From NCBI GenBank assembly GCA_030549775.1, contig CM060174.1:95558132-95622131 (forward strand): a DNA stretch of 64,000 nucleotides, read 5' to 3'. How positions within the stretch are numbered: position 1 is the stretch's first letter; each line of letters starts with the position of its first letter. Below the pieces are notes generated by a model, which did no database searches, had not been told where the DNA came from, and saw only the letters and a list, made by a program, of their open reading frames with translations. The stretch comes from Tamarix chinensis (lineage: Eukaryota > Streptophyta > Magnoliopsida > Caryophyllales > Tamaricaceae). Below, piece after piece: positions 21,471 to 32,210 of this stretch. Both the position numbers and the translations under genes were made by a program.

Positions 21471-23925
21471 GATTAATATCAAATTTGTTATTGTCTAATC
21501 AGGTTTATGCCAAGTTAGATTGATATCAATTCAAGGTGATGTTGGATCTAGTTAATATCAGGTCGGAATGATGACAAATTTATAATTAGCTCGGGTCTTG
21601 GATTAAGTTCGAATTAATAATATTCATTCGGAATGAGTAATTTCAAATTAAATGAGATTAATAGATTTATTTTGTTATATCGGACTGGATTAAGCGAGTG
21701 GGATAAACTTTTATTGGTAAAATGTGTTTATCCAGAATCGACTCTCGGGAACCGTAAAGTCTACAACTACGTTAGATTTTGTAACATATTTTTGCTTTCT
21801 AAAAAAATTGTGACAGCATCCGTAGAGTTTAACTCTTTTTTCGAATATATATATTAACGGTTGACTGATTCACAATTGGAAGAACTGATTTCATTTCTAT
21901 ACTAATTTAGGTACCGTGTGGATTGCGGCAGCTGAGCCAAGCTGCGTACAATCATGGTTGGAGGGTAGTAATAACAGAATCAACATTATATTAATTTGTT
22001 AGCATATGTTTGACAAAGCTTGTTTAAAACTTAAAAGTTTATTAAAAGTTTATAAATTACATACAAGTTACTTCAAAAAATTTTCAAAAATTATAATACA
22101 AATTAATGAAAATATACTTGCCAAACAAAGTTGATTTAATTATTTTGTTGATAAGTAGGGATATATATAAATGCAATGAAACCGTCAACCACACAATATA
22201 AAACTGTAATTTTATGGTTTAGTGTAATTAATTATTAAAAAAATATAGTCTAATTAAAGATTTCTAAAAAATTAATTGATTAATATTTACACAACAAAAA
22301 TCTGGCCAATTAACAATTAACCATTTAACTTTAACTATAAACCATTTAATTGCATTATACATGCATACATATATATAATCATTTTACGATTTTTAATTTC
22401 CGCACGATCTATAATGTTGCAGATTTATTGGATATATTAATTATGATTTTTAATTTCGTTACAATCTATATTATTATATATTTATGTATTAGATTATAAC
22501 GTATGTTGTGATTTTTTACATGGTTTAAAACTATAATGACTTTTGCCTTGATAGTTGGGACATATCTAATATTTTATTGTAATTTTTAAGGATATATTGA
22601 TACGAGTAGAGTAGGCAACAAAATTGTTGTGTTCTTTTTATTATTTTGGTTAAGCGTTAATTGCACCAAACTAAAATAAAAAAATAATGGTTTAATTTGA
22701 TTGAGTTATTTTGAAAATACAGTTTGCCTTGATTAAAAAAAAAGTAACCACAAAATACACTTTAATATAGTCAGGGAAGTTAAATGACATTAACCAAATC
22801 GTAGACACCCTCATTGGTAAACGTATTTTATAAGCTAACCTTAGTCTTATCATTACACTATAGGCGGAATTGCGGTGTTAAAATTATAAACAATCAGCTC
22901 CTACTCTTAAAAAATAAACAAGACGTAAAGTTTTATCAGGATAGAAAAAACTAGAAGAGAAAATAAAATATCTTCCGTGTGTCTAATCTCCTTTTAATTT
23001 ACCTAATGTCACGAAGATCTAAAACAGTAACGTAATGAGGAGGGAAGAAATTATCGATAGAATCTACCAATCTATCGAAATTAAAATCTTAATTATTCGA
23101 AATCAATTAGTGATTAAGTATTATATAATTCACCAAAATATGTATTCATTTATCTAGCTAGAAAGGTTTTGGATCAAATATTTGGAAAAAAAAAAATCTC
23201 TTATTAGAAGATAATGAACGGATCAAATTAAATGAATTGATTTGAGTAAAAAATTATATTATATTTAATATATTTTAATAAATATTTAAATATTTATTAA
23301 AAAGTACAAAATTTTACTAACATTAACTAATCTTTAAAATATATCGAATATATTCAAATTATTTAACTTTTTGTCTATCGAATCAATTATTTAATTTTTT
23401 AAATCGGATAAATTAAAATATCAGATAAATTCATAGAATATTTGATCACGTAGATAACCCAATATATTCTAGCTGTCTCTATTTACAATTAAATAATATT
23501 TTAATATCATAGAAAAAATAATTGTCCCTTCAGAAGTTGAATTTTGTATTCAAAATTCTCTTCTTTTGTGTAGCGAGAACTCTCCGCGTAATCCACTCAC
23601 AATGTGGGCCTCATGGATGGTTTGGGTTGCCTATGGGCTTCAGGAAGGAGGGTTATATTATCCCAGACCAGTCACCCTGACCCACCCTCATAAGTCATAG
23701 CCACACCCACAGTCAATCAATTGAGGGAGAAAACTCAGAAAAGCAAGGGAAGGGACAAGGTCGGAGATGAACGGCGATAGACGAAATTGTAAGTCACAGT
23801 ATAGTTATATTTGATCCATGCATTAACTTCTCAGGATAGAAGCAGAAAAAAAAGAGGTTAGATGTCTGAAATTCCTTATCTAGGATTGAAGGTAACTTCT
23901 CGGGATAGAAGTAGAAAAAAAGAGA
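20759..23925. other. AT-rich intergenic DNA
   Basis: I see no gene. It contains a 263-bp tandem duplication (20935-21460), a TTA microsatellite (about 21443-21470) and GC-richer, gene-flank-like DNA from 23570. A minor candidate is a short first-exon-like stretch at 23767 (ATG, six codons, then GTAAGT), with no matching downstream exon. Confidence 0.5.
20935..21460. repeat. 263-bp direct tandem duplication
   Basis: Two copies beginning ttaatatcatgagt (20935 and 21198) run in parallel through gttgtgtttttgtg and aaaatattatattttttgaa, with roughly 90% identity by eye. A third start (gattaatatcaaattt near 21472) is broken. Confidence 0.85.
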
Positions 23926-23930
23926 GGTTA
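23827..23930. repeat. Tandem duplication (~69 bp unit) split by a solo LTR
   Basis: Unit acttctc.ggatagaag plus gttagatgtctgaaattcc. Copy 1 is complete (about 23827-23895). Copy 2 starts at 23896, is cut at 23930 by the LTR and resumes at 24785-24820. Confidence 0.8.
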
Positions 23931-24784
23931 TGATACGAATCTTAAAAATTTTTACTTAATTAATTTTGATAATTGCTGTGAATTATTTGATTACAATTGT
24001 TTGTCTTATTTGGTGGATAAATAGGAGTGTAATGCAGCATATGGACTCTGTGGATCTCTGGTTGTAGTTGTTGAAGTGTGCAGATTATGTATATGGAGTG
24101 TGCAGATGATGTAATTTTTGTCAATTAATTGTAATCCCATATGATGCATTCGTCGGTCAAATTGGCTAATGGAAATTAGGTCGGTTGTATAATCCGCCAC
24201 CCGGTCCTTAATTATGGACTAGTTGGATTGTAGATTAATCAATCCTTAATAGCCATGATTAGCTAAAATAGTTAGCTGATGGGAATTATGTCCTAAACTT
24301 ACCTTGTATTTGGGGAAGTTCTATTGTTGTAATCTTGGGCTGGTTGAACCTATTTCTGCGGCCCAAGACTTGTCGATCCTTCCTTCCCGTTTCGTTGGAC
24401 TGTGTGTTATCTGGGTTGTATTGTGTGGGTATTTTATACGCTATGTTATACGGTCTGTAATGCTGGTATAAATATGCCATATAACGTGTAATACGTACAA
24501 AATTTTTTGACAGAATATAATTGCTGAGTTTTCTCTCGATCCTTCTCGCGACTTTTCTCTCTCTCTCGGCGAACCTCTCACTCGCTCTTCTTTTCTATGT
24601 CTGCTCTCTCTTACTTTGATCGATTTTGATCATTCTTTATTCGATTTCAGTTGTCGTTGTAAAAACTGTGTCTTTGAATCTTTGGATCTTCCTTTGGGGT
24701 TTTCCTTAGGCCGAACCGGCGAATCGAACTTTGCGCTCGATTAATTTCTTGATTCTTTCGTGAAACCCTAACAGATTTCCATCA
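23931..24784 (+). mobile_element. Short solo LTR, 854 bp, TSD GGTTA
   Basis: It starts TGATACGAAT and ends ATTTCCATCA, with GGTTA at 23926-23930 and 24785-24789. A TATA-like ggtataaatatgcc (around 24469) is followed by a CT-rich leader (24530-24600), an arrangement typical of an LTR promoter and R-U5. There is no primer site or coding sequence next to it, so it is a solo LTR. Length and layout suggest Ty1/copia, but this cannot be proven without internal sequence. Confidence 0.75.
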
Positions 24785-25186
24785 GGTTAGATGTCTGAAA
24801 TTCCTTATCTAGGATTGAAGTTACATCACATGATCCAAAGTAATAGAAGGCTTAATAAAAGAAAGGATTTTTCTTTTTTTTATATTTACAATAAATTGAT
24901 AATAAAATTTACTGCCTAGCTTATGATCTTTGCTTAGACCGAGTAATAGAAAGTGAAAATAAAATTACACATCAATCGTAAGCGGGTCTCTTTCGATTTT
25001 CGTCAATTTTGTACCATATAATATAAATCTATTCTAACCATAAGAAGTCGCAGGGACAAGTGATGCCGGCGGTGAATCTAACTCTTTTGATAAATTTGTT
25101 TTAGATGAATTCGATTCCTCGTAAATCTTACTCACATAAATTTGTTCATTAATTATTCCCGGCCTTCAAACCCCCCCCCCCCTCTT

Positions 25187-26155
25187 TTAACTATCTTTCT
25201 CTTTTCCGTCCATCGTCGCCTGCAAATCATACGCTGCATAACGATGGTAGCTTCTATTATAATGGCTGGAATAAGAATCGTCTTCACCGACGACGACTCT
25301 CCCTCCGCTAATCTTCTTCAAATGCACGTTTACGTAATAAAACTTCAAAAACAGCAAGAATATAACGCCATTACAGGCGAAATCAAACGCCCAGTAAAGG
25401 CCGCCGCCGATCCCATTGCACCCGCCTTTCACCACGTGCAAAACCAGAACCCCCACGTGACAGACCAAATTACAGACCAGCACAACAACCTGGCAGTTGA
25501 CGACCAACGGGAAGCGAACCCGCCGAAACCCCACTGCCCTCCAAAACCTGTACCCGTACACGACGGCGTAGAAAGCGCTCGTCAGCAAGATCGCCATAAC
25601 CTGAAACGACTGCGAGAACTCGAGCCACAAGAAAGACGTAAAGACAAGGAACGACTGGTGGAACACGTGGAAGAACGTCAGCCGGCGACCCCGTAGGATC
25701 TTGAAGAAGGTGCGTATGAGGTGGAGGAAGCGAGAGAGGTAGAAGAGGTAAGACCAGAAGAATACACGACCTGAGGGACGGGTGCCGAGCGGGAAACAGA
25801 GGAGCCACTGTAACGGTGTGTCGAGGTGGGCGTGGTGCCATAGCCATCTGGTTTCTTTGATTTCGGCGGAGGCGGAGAGGAGTGTTCCGGCGAAGATTGT
25901 TGTGGAGGTTAGGGACATTAGTAGGCTGTGCAGTGCGGGGAATGGGCCGAGTGGGATGCGGCGGCCGCGGCGGTCGGGGATGAGAAGAGAGAGGGTTACG
26001 TGGAGGAATAGAGAGAGGAGGATGTAAGATGTTAGGGAGAAGAACAGGAATGACCATGTCGAGAACCACGTTTGGGTCGGGCTCCATCGGAAATTAACGA
26101 TTATTGGGTGATCTGTCAGGTAGTATTTTATCTTCAGGGTCTGCATCGTAAGCAT
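25187..26155 (-). CDS. ELO family very-long-chain fatty acid elongase-like protein (HOS3-like)
   Basis: Intronless 322-aa membrane protein. ELO proteins act in the ER in elongation of very-long-chain fatty acids, and plant HOS3-type members are linked to sphingolipid precursors and ABA responses. Seen: an N-terminal YYLTDHPIIVNFRW block (11-24), hydrophobic segments near 33-58, 76-96, 132-150, 166-202, 216-243 and 257-275, the signature FPLGTRPSGRVFFWSYLFYL (121-140) and RRLTFFHVFHQ (157-167) at the histidine-box position, SQSFQV and VVYGYRFW. The canonical HxxHH box reads HVFHQ. The tail after about 280 is polar and less conserved in type. The start at 26155 is the first ATG; a second ATG four codons in is equally plausible. 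A TATA-like ctatatatcc lies about 155 bp upstream. Downstream is a run of C residues. Confidence 0.88.
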   Translation of the reverse strand: MLTMQTLKIKYYLTDHPIIVNFRWSPTQTWFSTWSFLFFSLTSYILLSLFLHVTLSLLIPDRRGRRIPLGPFPALHSLLMSLTSTTIFAGTLLSASAEIKETRWLWHHAHLDTPLQWLLCFPLGTRPSGRVFFWSYLFYLSRFLHLIRTFFKILRGRRLTFFHVFHQSFLVFTSFLWLEFSQSFQVMAILLTSAFYAVVYGYRFWRAVGFRRVRFPLVVNCQVVVLVCNLVCHVGVLVLHVVKGGCNGIGGGLYWAFDFACNGVIFLLFLKFYYVNVHLKKISGGRVVVGEDDSYSSHYNRSYHRYAAYDLQATMDGKEKDS

Positions 26156-26307
26156 GGCAGCTAGGTAGGTGGATAGAAGGGGATTCGAAACGTATGCAAG
26201 AGAAGAATGGGGGGTAGTGATCCTATATCATGAAGATGGATGGATGGATGGATGGATGAATCGATTAATTACTTGTGAAGCCAGTCGACAATTTAAAAGG
26301 CAGAGGG

Positions 26308-26317
26308 ATATATAGAG
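26308..26317 (-). promoter_or_regulatory. TATA-like box of the ELO gene
   Basis: On the minus strand the sequence is tctatatatccc, about 155 bp before the ATG. That would leave a leader of roughly 120 nt. A GGAT tetranucleotide repeat (26237-26258) lies within the predicted leader. Confidence 0.4.
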
Positions 26318-27480
26318 ATTGAGTTGGATAGATCGGTTTCCATATATGAGAATATAGCATGCAGCCCGAGTTTCAGCTTGGGGAAGTAATTAATGTATGC
26401 TTCAATCAGAATGATCTTGTAATCTCTTCTAATTTCTATTATTTGTTGTTCCTGCTTCTTGTTTTGTTTTTAAGAGAGAGTTTTTAAGGCTGTGGCAGCA
26501 CTTCAGAATATATGTATACATGTTTGGGTCTTAGACGTACGGCCTTAAAAATCTGTTTGGGTTTTGCTGACTCTTCTCCCTCCGAGGCCCGCCTTTCTTT
26601 CTCAGTGCTCTGACTTGCCTCCATGCATTCACATTTCCAATTGTTAATCCCAGCAGTCACGTTAGAACGTACGACGACATATATATATTACCCTACCCAA
26701 TAAATATATGTATACATGCATCCTGACATCAGGGCTACGGTATTCCTGGTACAGCGATGAAGTCGTAATCTACTGATTTAAAGTTGCAATTACTAGAATA
26801 TTTGGATTTAAATACCTTATATTTATATATTTTTTTTTGTATCTTCTATAATCTTTTTTTTATACCTATTGAATAAATTATATCAGTCCTTAGTAACTAC
26901 TGACTTCATACAAACAAAAGGGATTGGCCGTGTTATGATAAAAATAAATCTATATATATATAAGTTCGTTTCATTTTCAATTAAATAATAACTTTCACCA
27001 TTTAATATAAAATTGTTGATGAAAATAGCTAGGATATATGATAGCCCTTCTATTACAAAATTATTAACACCAAAAATTATAAGTCAATTTCTAGAGCTTT
27101 TCTTTTTCGTCAAGTATTTAGATGATGATGATGAGCCAAAAAGTTGATATTTCAATGATTTTCAGTCGATGGAATTCCAACAATTGTATTCAAATTAAAT
27201 CGAGGACCTTTGACGCAGGGAAGCCCGTTATCTGTCCTGGACTGCTGCAATTAAGTTCTTCTAGTAGCTCGTTCTAGAAAGCCTTTAATTTTTAAGTGTT
27301 GGAGAGAAGGCCACACTGACCGAGTCCAAGAAAAAGTTTTCTTTGTTTGTATTTGTACGCTTGGATATAGGGTTCTAGATGACTTGAATTTAGGGGCGCC
27401 GTTCCACTTGAGCTCGGCTTTGTTTGGTAAACAAGTTAATTTATAGAACTAAACACCACTAAGCCGGTCTATATTTTAAA
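26318..27480. other. Intergenic DNA upstream of the ELO gene
   Basis: AT-rich with short TA runs (26680, 26955). No gene or repeat family recognised. The LTR family F begins, 5'-truncated, near 27480. Confidence 0.5.
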
Positions 27481-27696
27481 ATTATTCTAATTCTTTAATC
27501 TTAATTTTAAACCTAAATATAACCATAATCCTAAACTTATTTTCCTTTTTCCCGTTTTCCCATTTATTTCTTCTTTTCTTTTCTTTTTTCCTTTTCTTCT
27601 TCTCCTTCCCCAATCATCTTCTTGGCCCATTTTCTTCGGTTTTGCCTCCAATCACTGACCTACCTAAGCTTGAAATCATTATCACCTCCCTCAACT
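27480..27696 (+). mobile_element. F element, 5' fragment
   Basis: ctaattctttaatcttaa followed by a TC-rich tract matches 63118-63240 in the last element of the window. The true 5' end is missing. D inserted at 27697 and F resumes at 31811. Confidence 0.5.
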
Positions 27697-30600
27697 TGTA
27701 ATACCCCATTTTTCAAACCCACAATTATAAATTAATAATTGTATAATTAGCTATAATTATTATTTTAGGAGGTTTAATTTTAAAAATGTTATTATCTTTT
27801 CTATTATTTCGACGGTTTAATTATAAATTTAATTAGTTTAAAATTTTAATAGAAATCAGATTATTTAATTTAATTCTAGTTATAACCGTAAATCTTATTT
27901 TAAATTATTTTATTAATAATCTTTTGATCTGTAACCTAAAAATAATTTCCTAAATATTATTCTCGATTATCTTACTCTTTCCGACTCTTTTTAAACTTAT
28001 CCAAATTTGGATAATTTTTTCCGAACTATTTTTGTATCCGATATTTTAACCTACTTAATTTAAACCTAAAACTAAGTAAATAAATTTCTATCCTATTAAT
28101 TCATCCCCTACTCTACCCTATATCATACCTCAAATATCTTCCCCGAATATTTATCTGTCTCCCTCATTTTCTGACAAATCCATTGTCTGCGCCTTATCTA
28201 CATATGCATGCCTCATCTCTGCTTTTAAACACACATATACACGCTACGTACTTACATACTCTGCACACTTATACACATGTACATACGTCACATAGGACAC
28301 ACAGTCTACCCAACCAAACATCCCTCCTGCACACACTTTCAGCCAAAAACCAACCCAACCCCGATCAACCCAAACAACCCCTATTTTCATTTCACATATA
28401 CACACGCACACAACACCTTGCACATCACACAGCACCACCACACCCTTCCTTATCCTTCTCCAGCTCCCTCTCTTCTCTCGGCCTCGTTTGGTCCCAACCG
28501 TCACCATTGCTCCAACCAAACGAGCCCTTTCCCTTTGCACTACATATATACACACGCACACAACACCATAGCAGCCAACCTCCCAGGACCCAGCCCCTGC
28601 ACCGCAACACCTCCAACACCCCTACTCCCCTCTCTTTTCATTTGGTTTTCCAACCAAACAAGCCCCCTATCACTATACATATACACGACTGCATGCACAC
28701 ACATGCATACGTATACTCTCTACTGCACTCCACCTTCTTCCTGCCTCCCCATTGCATCCCCCGTTTTTTTTCTCCCACCGAACCCAACACCACGCCCTAG
28801 CCACCATCATCGCAGCCCCTACTCCCAGCTCCCTCACCGCACATCAACCGGATCAGCAACCACCACCATCGCCACGTAGCCTAGCCACCCTCAACCAGCT
28901 GCCACCCTGCCTTCCTCATCCAGCCCCCACCGCAGCCCCTATTTTTCTCCCAACCCAACGACACGCATGACACCCAGCCACCAACCCTCGAGACCAGCCA
29001 CCCTGCTTACATCGTCCTCCCCAGCTAGCCACCACCAGCATAGCCTCTCGAGCAACACCAACGCCAGCCCCAACCATCTCCTCCTCTCTACCATTTGAAC
29101 CATCACCCCCGACTCAGCCTGTAGCAACCGTCGCCACCAGCTCTACTTGCCTCCAACCACCATATTCTCCTACAACCCTACCACCCAAGCAACCGCCAGC
29201 TAGCCCCCAGTAATCGCCGGCCAACCACCACCTCTGCCACCCTTTTCCTTCCCTGCCTTGCTGGCCAACTCTCGCCCAGCCACCAACCCCATTCCTTCGC
29301 GTGCATAGCTCACGCTGCATGCGCAGTGTGAGTTCTGTGTATTAACAATAACAATAATATTAGTACCCATTTTAAGTGTAAGCGTATTTTAGTAATTTTT
29401 AAAAAATAAATATTTTTATACTATAATTATATTATTTTACTTGATATATATTAATTCGATACTTTCGGTATTATTTTTAGGTACAAAAGGTTGATTAGCG
29501 AGATCCGATAAACTTAGTAGGATACCGCTATTTTTGTGTTTTTACTGGAATTCAGGTAACCGTTATACCCTACTAAAATTATAAATATTACATGATATCA
29601 AATTAGGATTTTCGTTGGATGAAATATGTTAAGCATGATTTATTTTGATATAATTATGTGTTAATTATTATTATCATAAAAACGGATAAAACGAGCATGT
29701 TATCTAACGTAAATTATGTCGGATACAAAAGTATGATTAAAATGAGTCTAATGACGGAAAAATAATTTGTATGATAATTATGTATAAAATAATAGGTTGA
29801 GCATGAAATAATTATGGAATAATTAATTATGGATGTGTGCCTAGGGGCAATTTAGTCATTTTTGTGTATTGTGATATTTATCCTAAAAACCATGTCTAAT
29901 ATGTATTAGTTGGTGTTGAGTATGTGAGTATGTGTTTTGGATGGATTAAATGTGCGAAAAGGGATTTTATGTGCAAAGTTATGTATAAGGGCAAAATGGT
30001 CATTTGACATATCTAATAATTTAAATTGTGTAATGAATAATTTATTTATGGTGTTTTAGTCTTTTCATGATAAATAAATAAATAAAAATGGAATTAGTAT
30101 TTAAATAGATGACAATATGGAAATGTTGGTCTTAAGGGTATTTTGGTCTTTTTCAGCCTAAAGTATCCTGATGTGGATAATTGAGCCTAGGATGGCCTTG
30201 GTATATTTTAATGTTGGCCTTGATCTTGACCTTGATTATTGTTATCTCGGATGATTGGAAATAAGTAAAAATGGTTAAGTATGGAAATTAGATTTATCTG
30301 TATTGTATGCAATTTCGTCGTCACCTTAATAAAATACTAATACTTAAAGTGAAAGATCTCGAGATCGGGAATAGTGGCTCCTAGGGTTCACTACCCTAAG
30401 GACGTGGTTTATTCCATGGTTGATATGGATTTTTACTGGTGTGCCTTTGTGCCCTAGTCAGGCCCTACATTTTACTCTATTTTGTTCTACGGACTAATAA
30501 GGGGTATGCATACTTATGGATTAGGTGTCCTTATCGGTAGGGTACTATGTTACCTTTGTGTACCAGTGTGACCCGGGTACCTTTGTGTCCTTGGGTTGAT

Positions 30601-30744
30601 AGTCGGTAGAATACTGTGTTGCCTTGTTGCGCCAGTATGACTGGAGTACCTTTGTGTCTTCAGGTTGATTGATCTCCCCTCGAGAAAGTAAATAAAAATG
30701 TAAATGATATGATTTGATGGAAATAATGATTATCGGATTATTGG

Positions 30745-30880
30745 ATGGTTTCGGTAGCAACCTTCATGCCTACCTAGATTTCGGTAGTAGCCTTTGTCCC
30801 TACCTGTGGTTTCGGTAGTAGCCTTCATGCCTACCTAAGGTTTTTTGTGGTTTCGGTAGCAGCCTTCGTGCCTACCTGGT
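30745..30880 (+). repeat. Four ggtttcggtagcagcctt repeats in D
   Basis: Units of about 32-40 bp, tttcggtag.agccttcatg then cctacct, at the place where families A, B and C carry CCGGTCCACCGG repeats. Confidence 0.85.
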
Positions 30881-30894
30881 GTGGTTTATGTTTG

Positions 30895-31080
30895 TGAGCA
30901 TACTTGTGATATTATGGATCTTATTATGCTGTACCGTAAGTTTACCTGTGATGTTATGGATTTATTATACTATACCTGTAAGTTTACCTATGATATTATG
31001 GATTTATTATGTTGTACCTGTAAGTATACCTAGGATGATATGAATCTTAGTAAATTATACCTGTGAACATACCTGTAATG
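30895..31080 (+). repeat. ~50-bp tandem repeats in D
   Basis: About four units of the form tacctgtgatgttatggat followed by ttattatactatacctgtaag, diverged. Confidence 0.75.
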
Positions 31081-31670
31081 TTTGTGATTTTTTAGGATTT
31101 ATGCTGAGATGTGAATTATGCTGAAGTTGGGTTTTAATTATTACTCGGAGAGTATTTCTGGGATGTTCAATAATAAGTTCGACTGTTTCAGATGAATGAA
31201 AATGAGTAGTACGTGACCTTGATAGAAATTGATCATCTGAGCGATTATTGTATCTCAATCATCGTATGTATATGTATATATCTTATACCATGTTAATTGT
31301 ATTCCTTGCATGTGTTCCATGCTGATTTATCATATTAGTTTGGTATAAAGAGTTGCTCAATACCATAGTACTGAAGGGTTCATTATCATGGGCCCTTGCC
31401 TATTTGATGGGCAGTGGACTTTGCAGGTCAGCCTCTAAGCTCAGTCAAATGCTGATAGTTCAGATTTGGGAGCATAGGACTATTCGGTGTTTCTTTTGTT
31501 GTCTTATTTTTCAGTTGTATTTGGACCCTCGTGTCCTCCTATAATTTCTCTCTCGAGTTTCATAAACTACTAATGTCGTTTTTAATTAGCAGTATTTATC
31601 TAACATTCTCTCTATCTTGATTTCTGTAATCATAATATTAATTTAAGCGGATTAATGATTTTAGCCTTAG

Positions 31671-31715
31671 CATTTGGTATGAGAATGGTAGAGGAAACCA
31701 GACTTGTACCAAGTG
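31671..31715 (+). other. Conserved 3' hairpin of D
   Basis: CATTTGGTATGAGAATGGT pairs with ACCAGACTTGTACCAAGTG with two mismatches and a few G-U pairs; TGGCGGTAAC follows. Relative to family B, changes on one arm are matched on the other (GGTAT/GTACC versus GGTAC/GTACT). Confidence 0.7.
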
Positions 31716-31810
31716 TGGCGGTAACACCCTCTGTTTTTATTGTTTTAGCTTTTGCAGTTAACTCTGTAAACAAAATTTTTCAGTTGTAAATTTTGAGGTG
31801 TTACACAACT

Positions 31811-32210
31811 CCCAAGATATATAGCATAATATTTTATCCCCAAATCCCCCATCCTTGGCTTCACAATCTCTCCCTCCATCTCTTGGCCTTTTCACATCAC
31901 AACATTCATAGCCACCGCCGTCAACCATAAATACCCCATTTCTCACTCCTTACTTTATTTAATTGCTCACTAAACTTTCCCCTCACTCCCTCTCTCCATC
32001 TTCGGCTTTCTTATGGATTGTCCCCTTCGTTCTCCACCATTTTCATGTAGTAAGGGTTGCGTAATTGGTTAAACCTCACGTTGTACCACCTTTCTTGCAT
32101 CAGATCCTCATGTTACTCCTCTTTAGAACTTGAAAAGCTTACGCAACCAATTTAACACCACCATTTTCACTAAATATAAGTTTTGCATCTTCTACCATCC
32201 TTATAATAAG
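31811..32210 (+). mobile_element. F element, middle fragment
   Basis: CT-rich DNA between D and E in the style of the 5' half of these LTRs. It includes a perfect inverted repeat ggttgcgtaa (32055-32064) and ttacgcaacc (32139-32148). Confidence 0.4.

Larger units (their letters stand above)
27697..31805 (+). mobile_element. D: family D long LTR-like element, TSD CAACT
   Basis: It starts TGTAATACCCC and ends GAGGTGTTACA, flanked by CAACT (27692-27696 and 31806-31810). Length is 4109 bp. Order: AT-rich lead, C-rich tract (28180-29320), the palindrome ctcacgctgcatgcgcagtg (29310), ttatttttaggta (29475), the CCTAGGG hairpin (30379-30402), cggtagcagcc repeats, about four 50-bp gatattatggattt repeats, TGCCTAT hairpin (31390-31410) and the 3' hairpin (31671-31715). 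No protein domain. The long C-rich frames are low-complexity. Confidence 0.85.

Noticed and set aside
23767..23790. Possible first coding exon (ATG plus six codons, then GTAAGT)
   Set aside because: No downstream exon could be found before the convergent ELO gene, so it is only mentioned as a weak candidate.
25142..25696. 184-aa plus-strand frame overlapping the ELO gene
   Set aside because: It is the antisense of the ELO coding region, low in hydrophobic pattern and unlike any family I know. The minus frame has clear ELO signatures.
28183..28879. 200-205 aa Pro/Thr/His-rich frames in D
   Set aside because: They overlap in two frames and come from a C-rich low-complexity tract shared by all these LTRs, with no conserved motif between copies.
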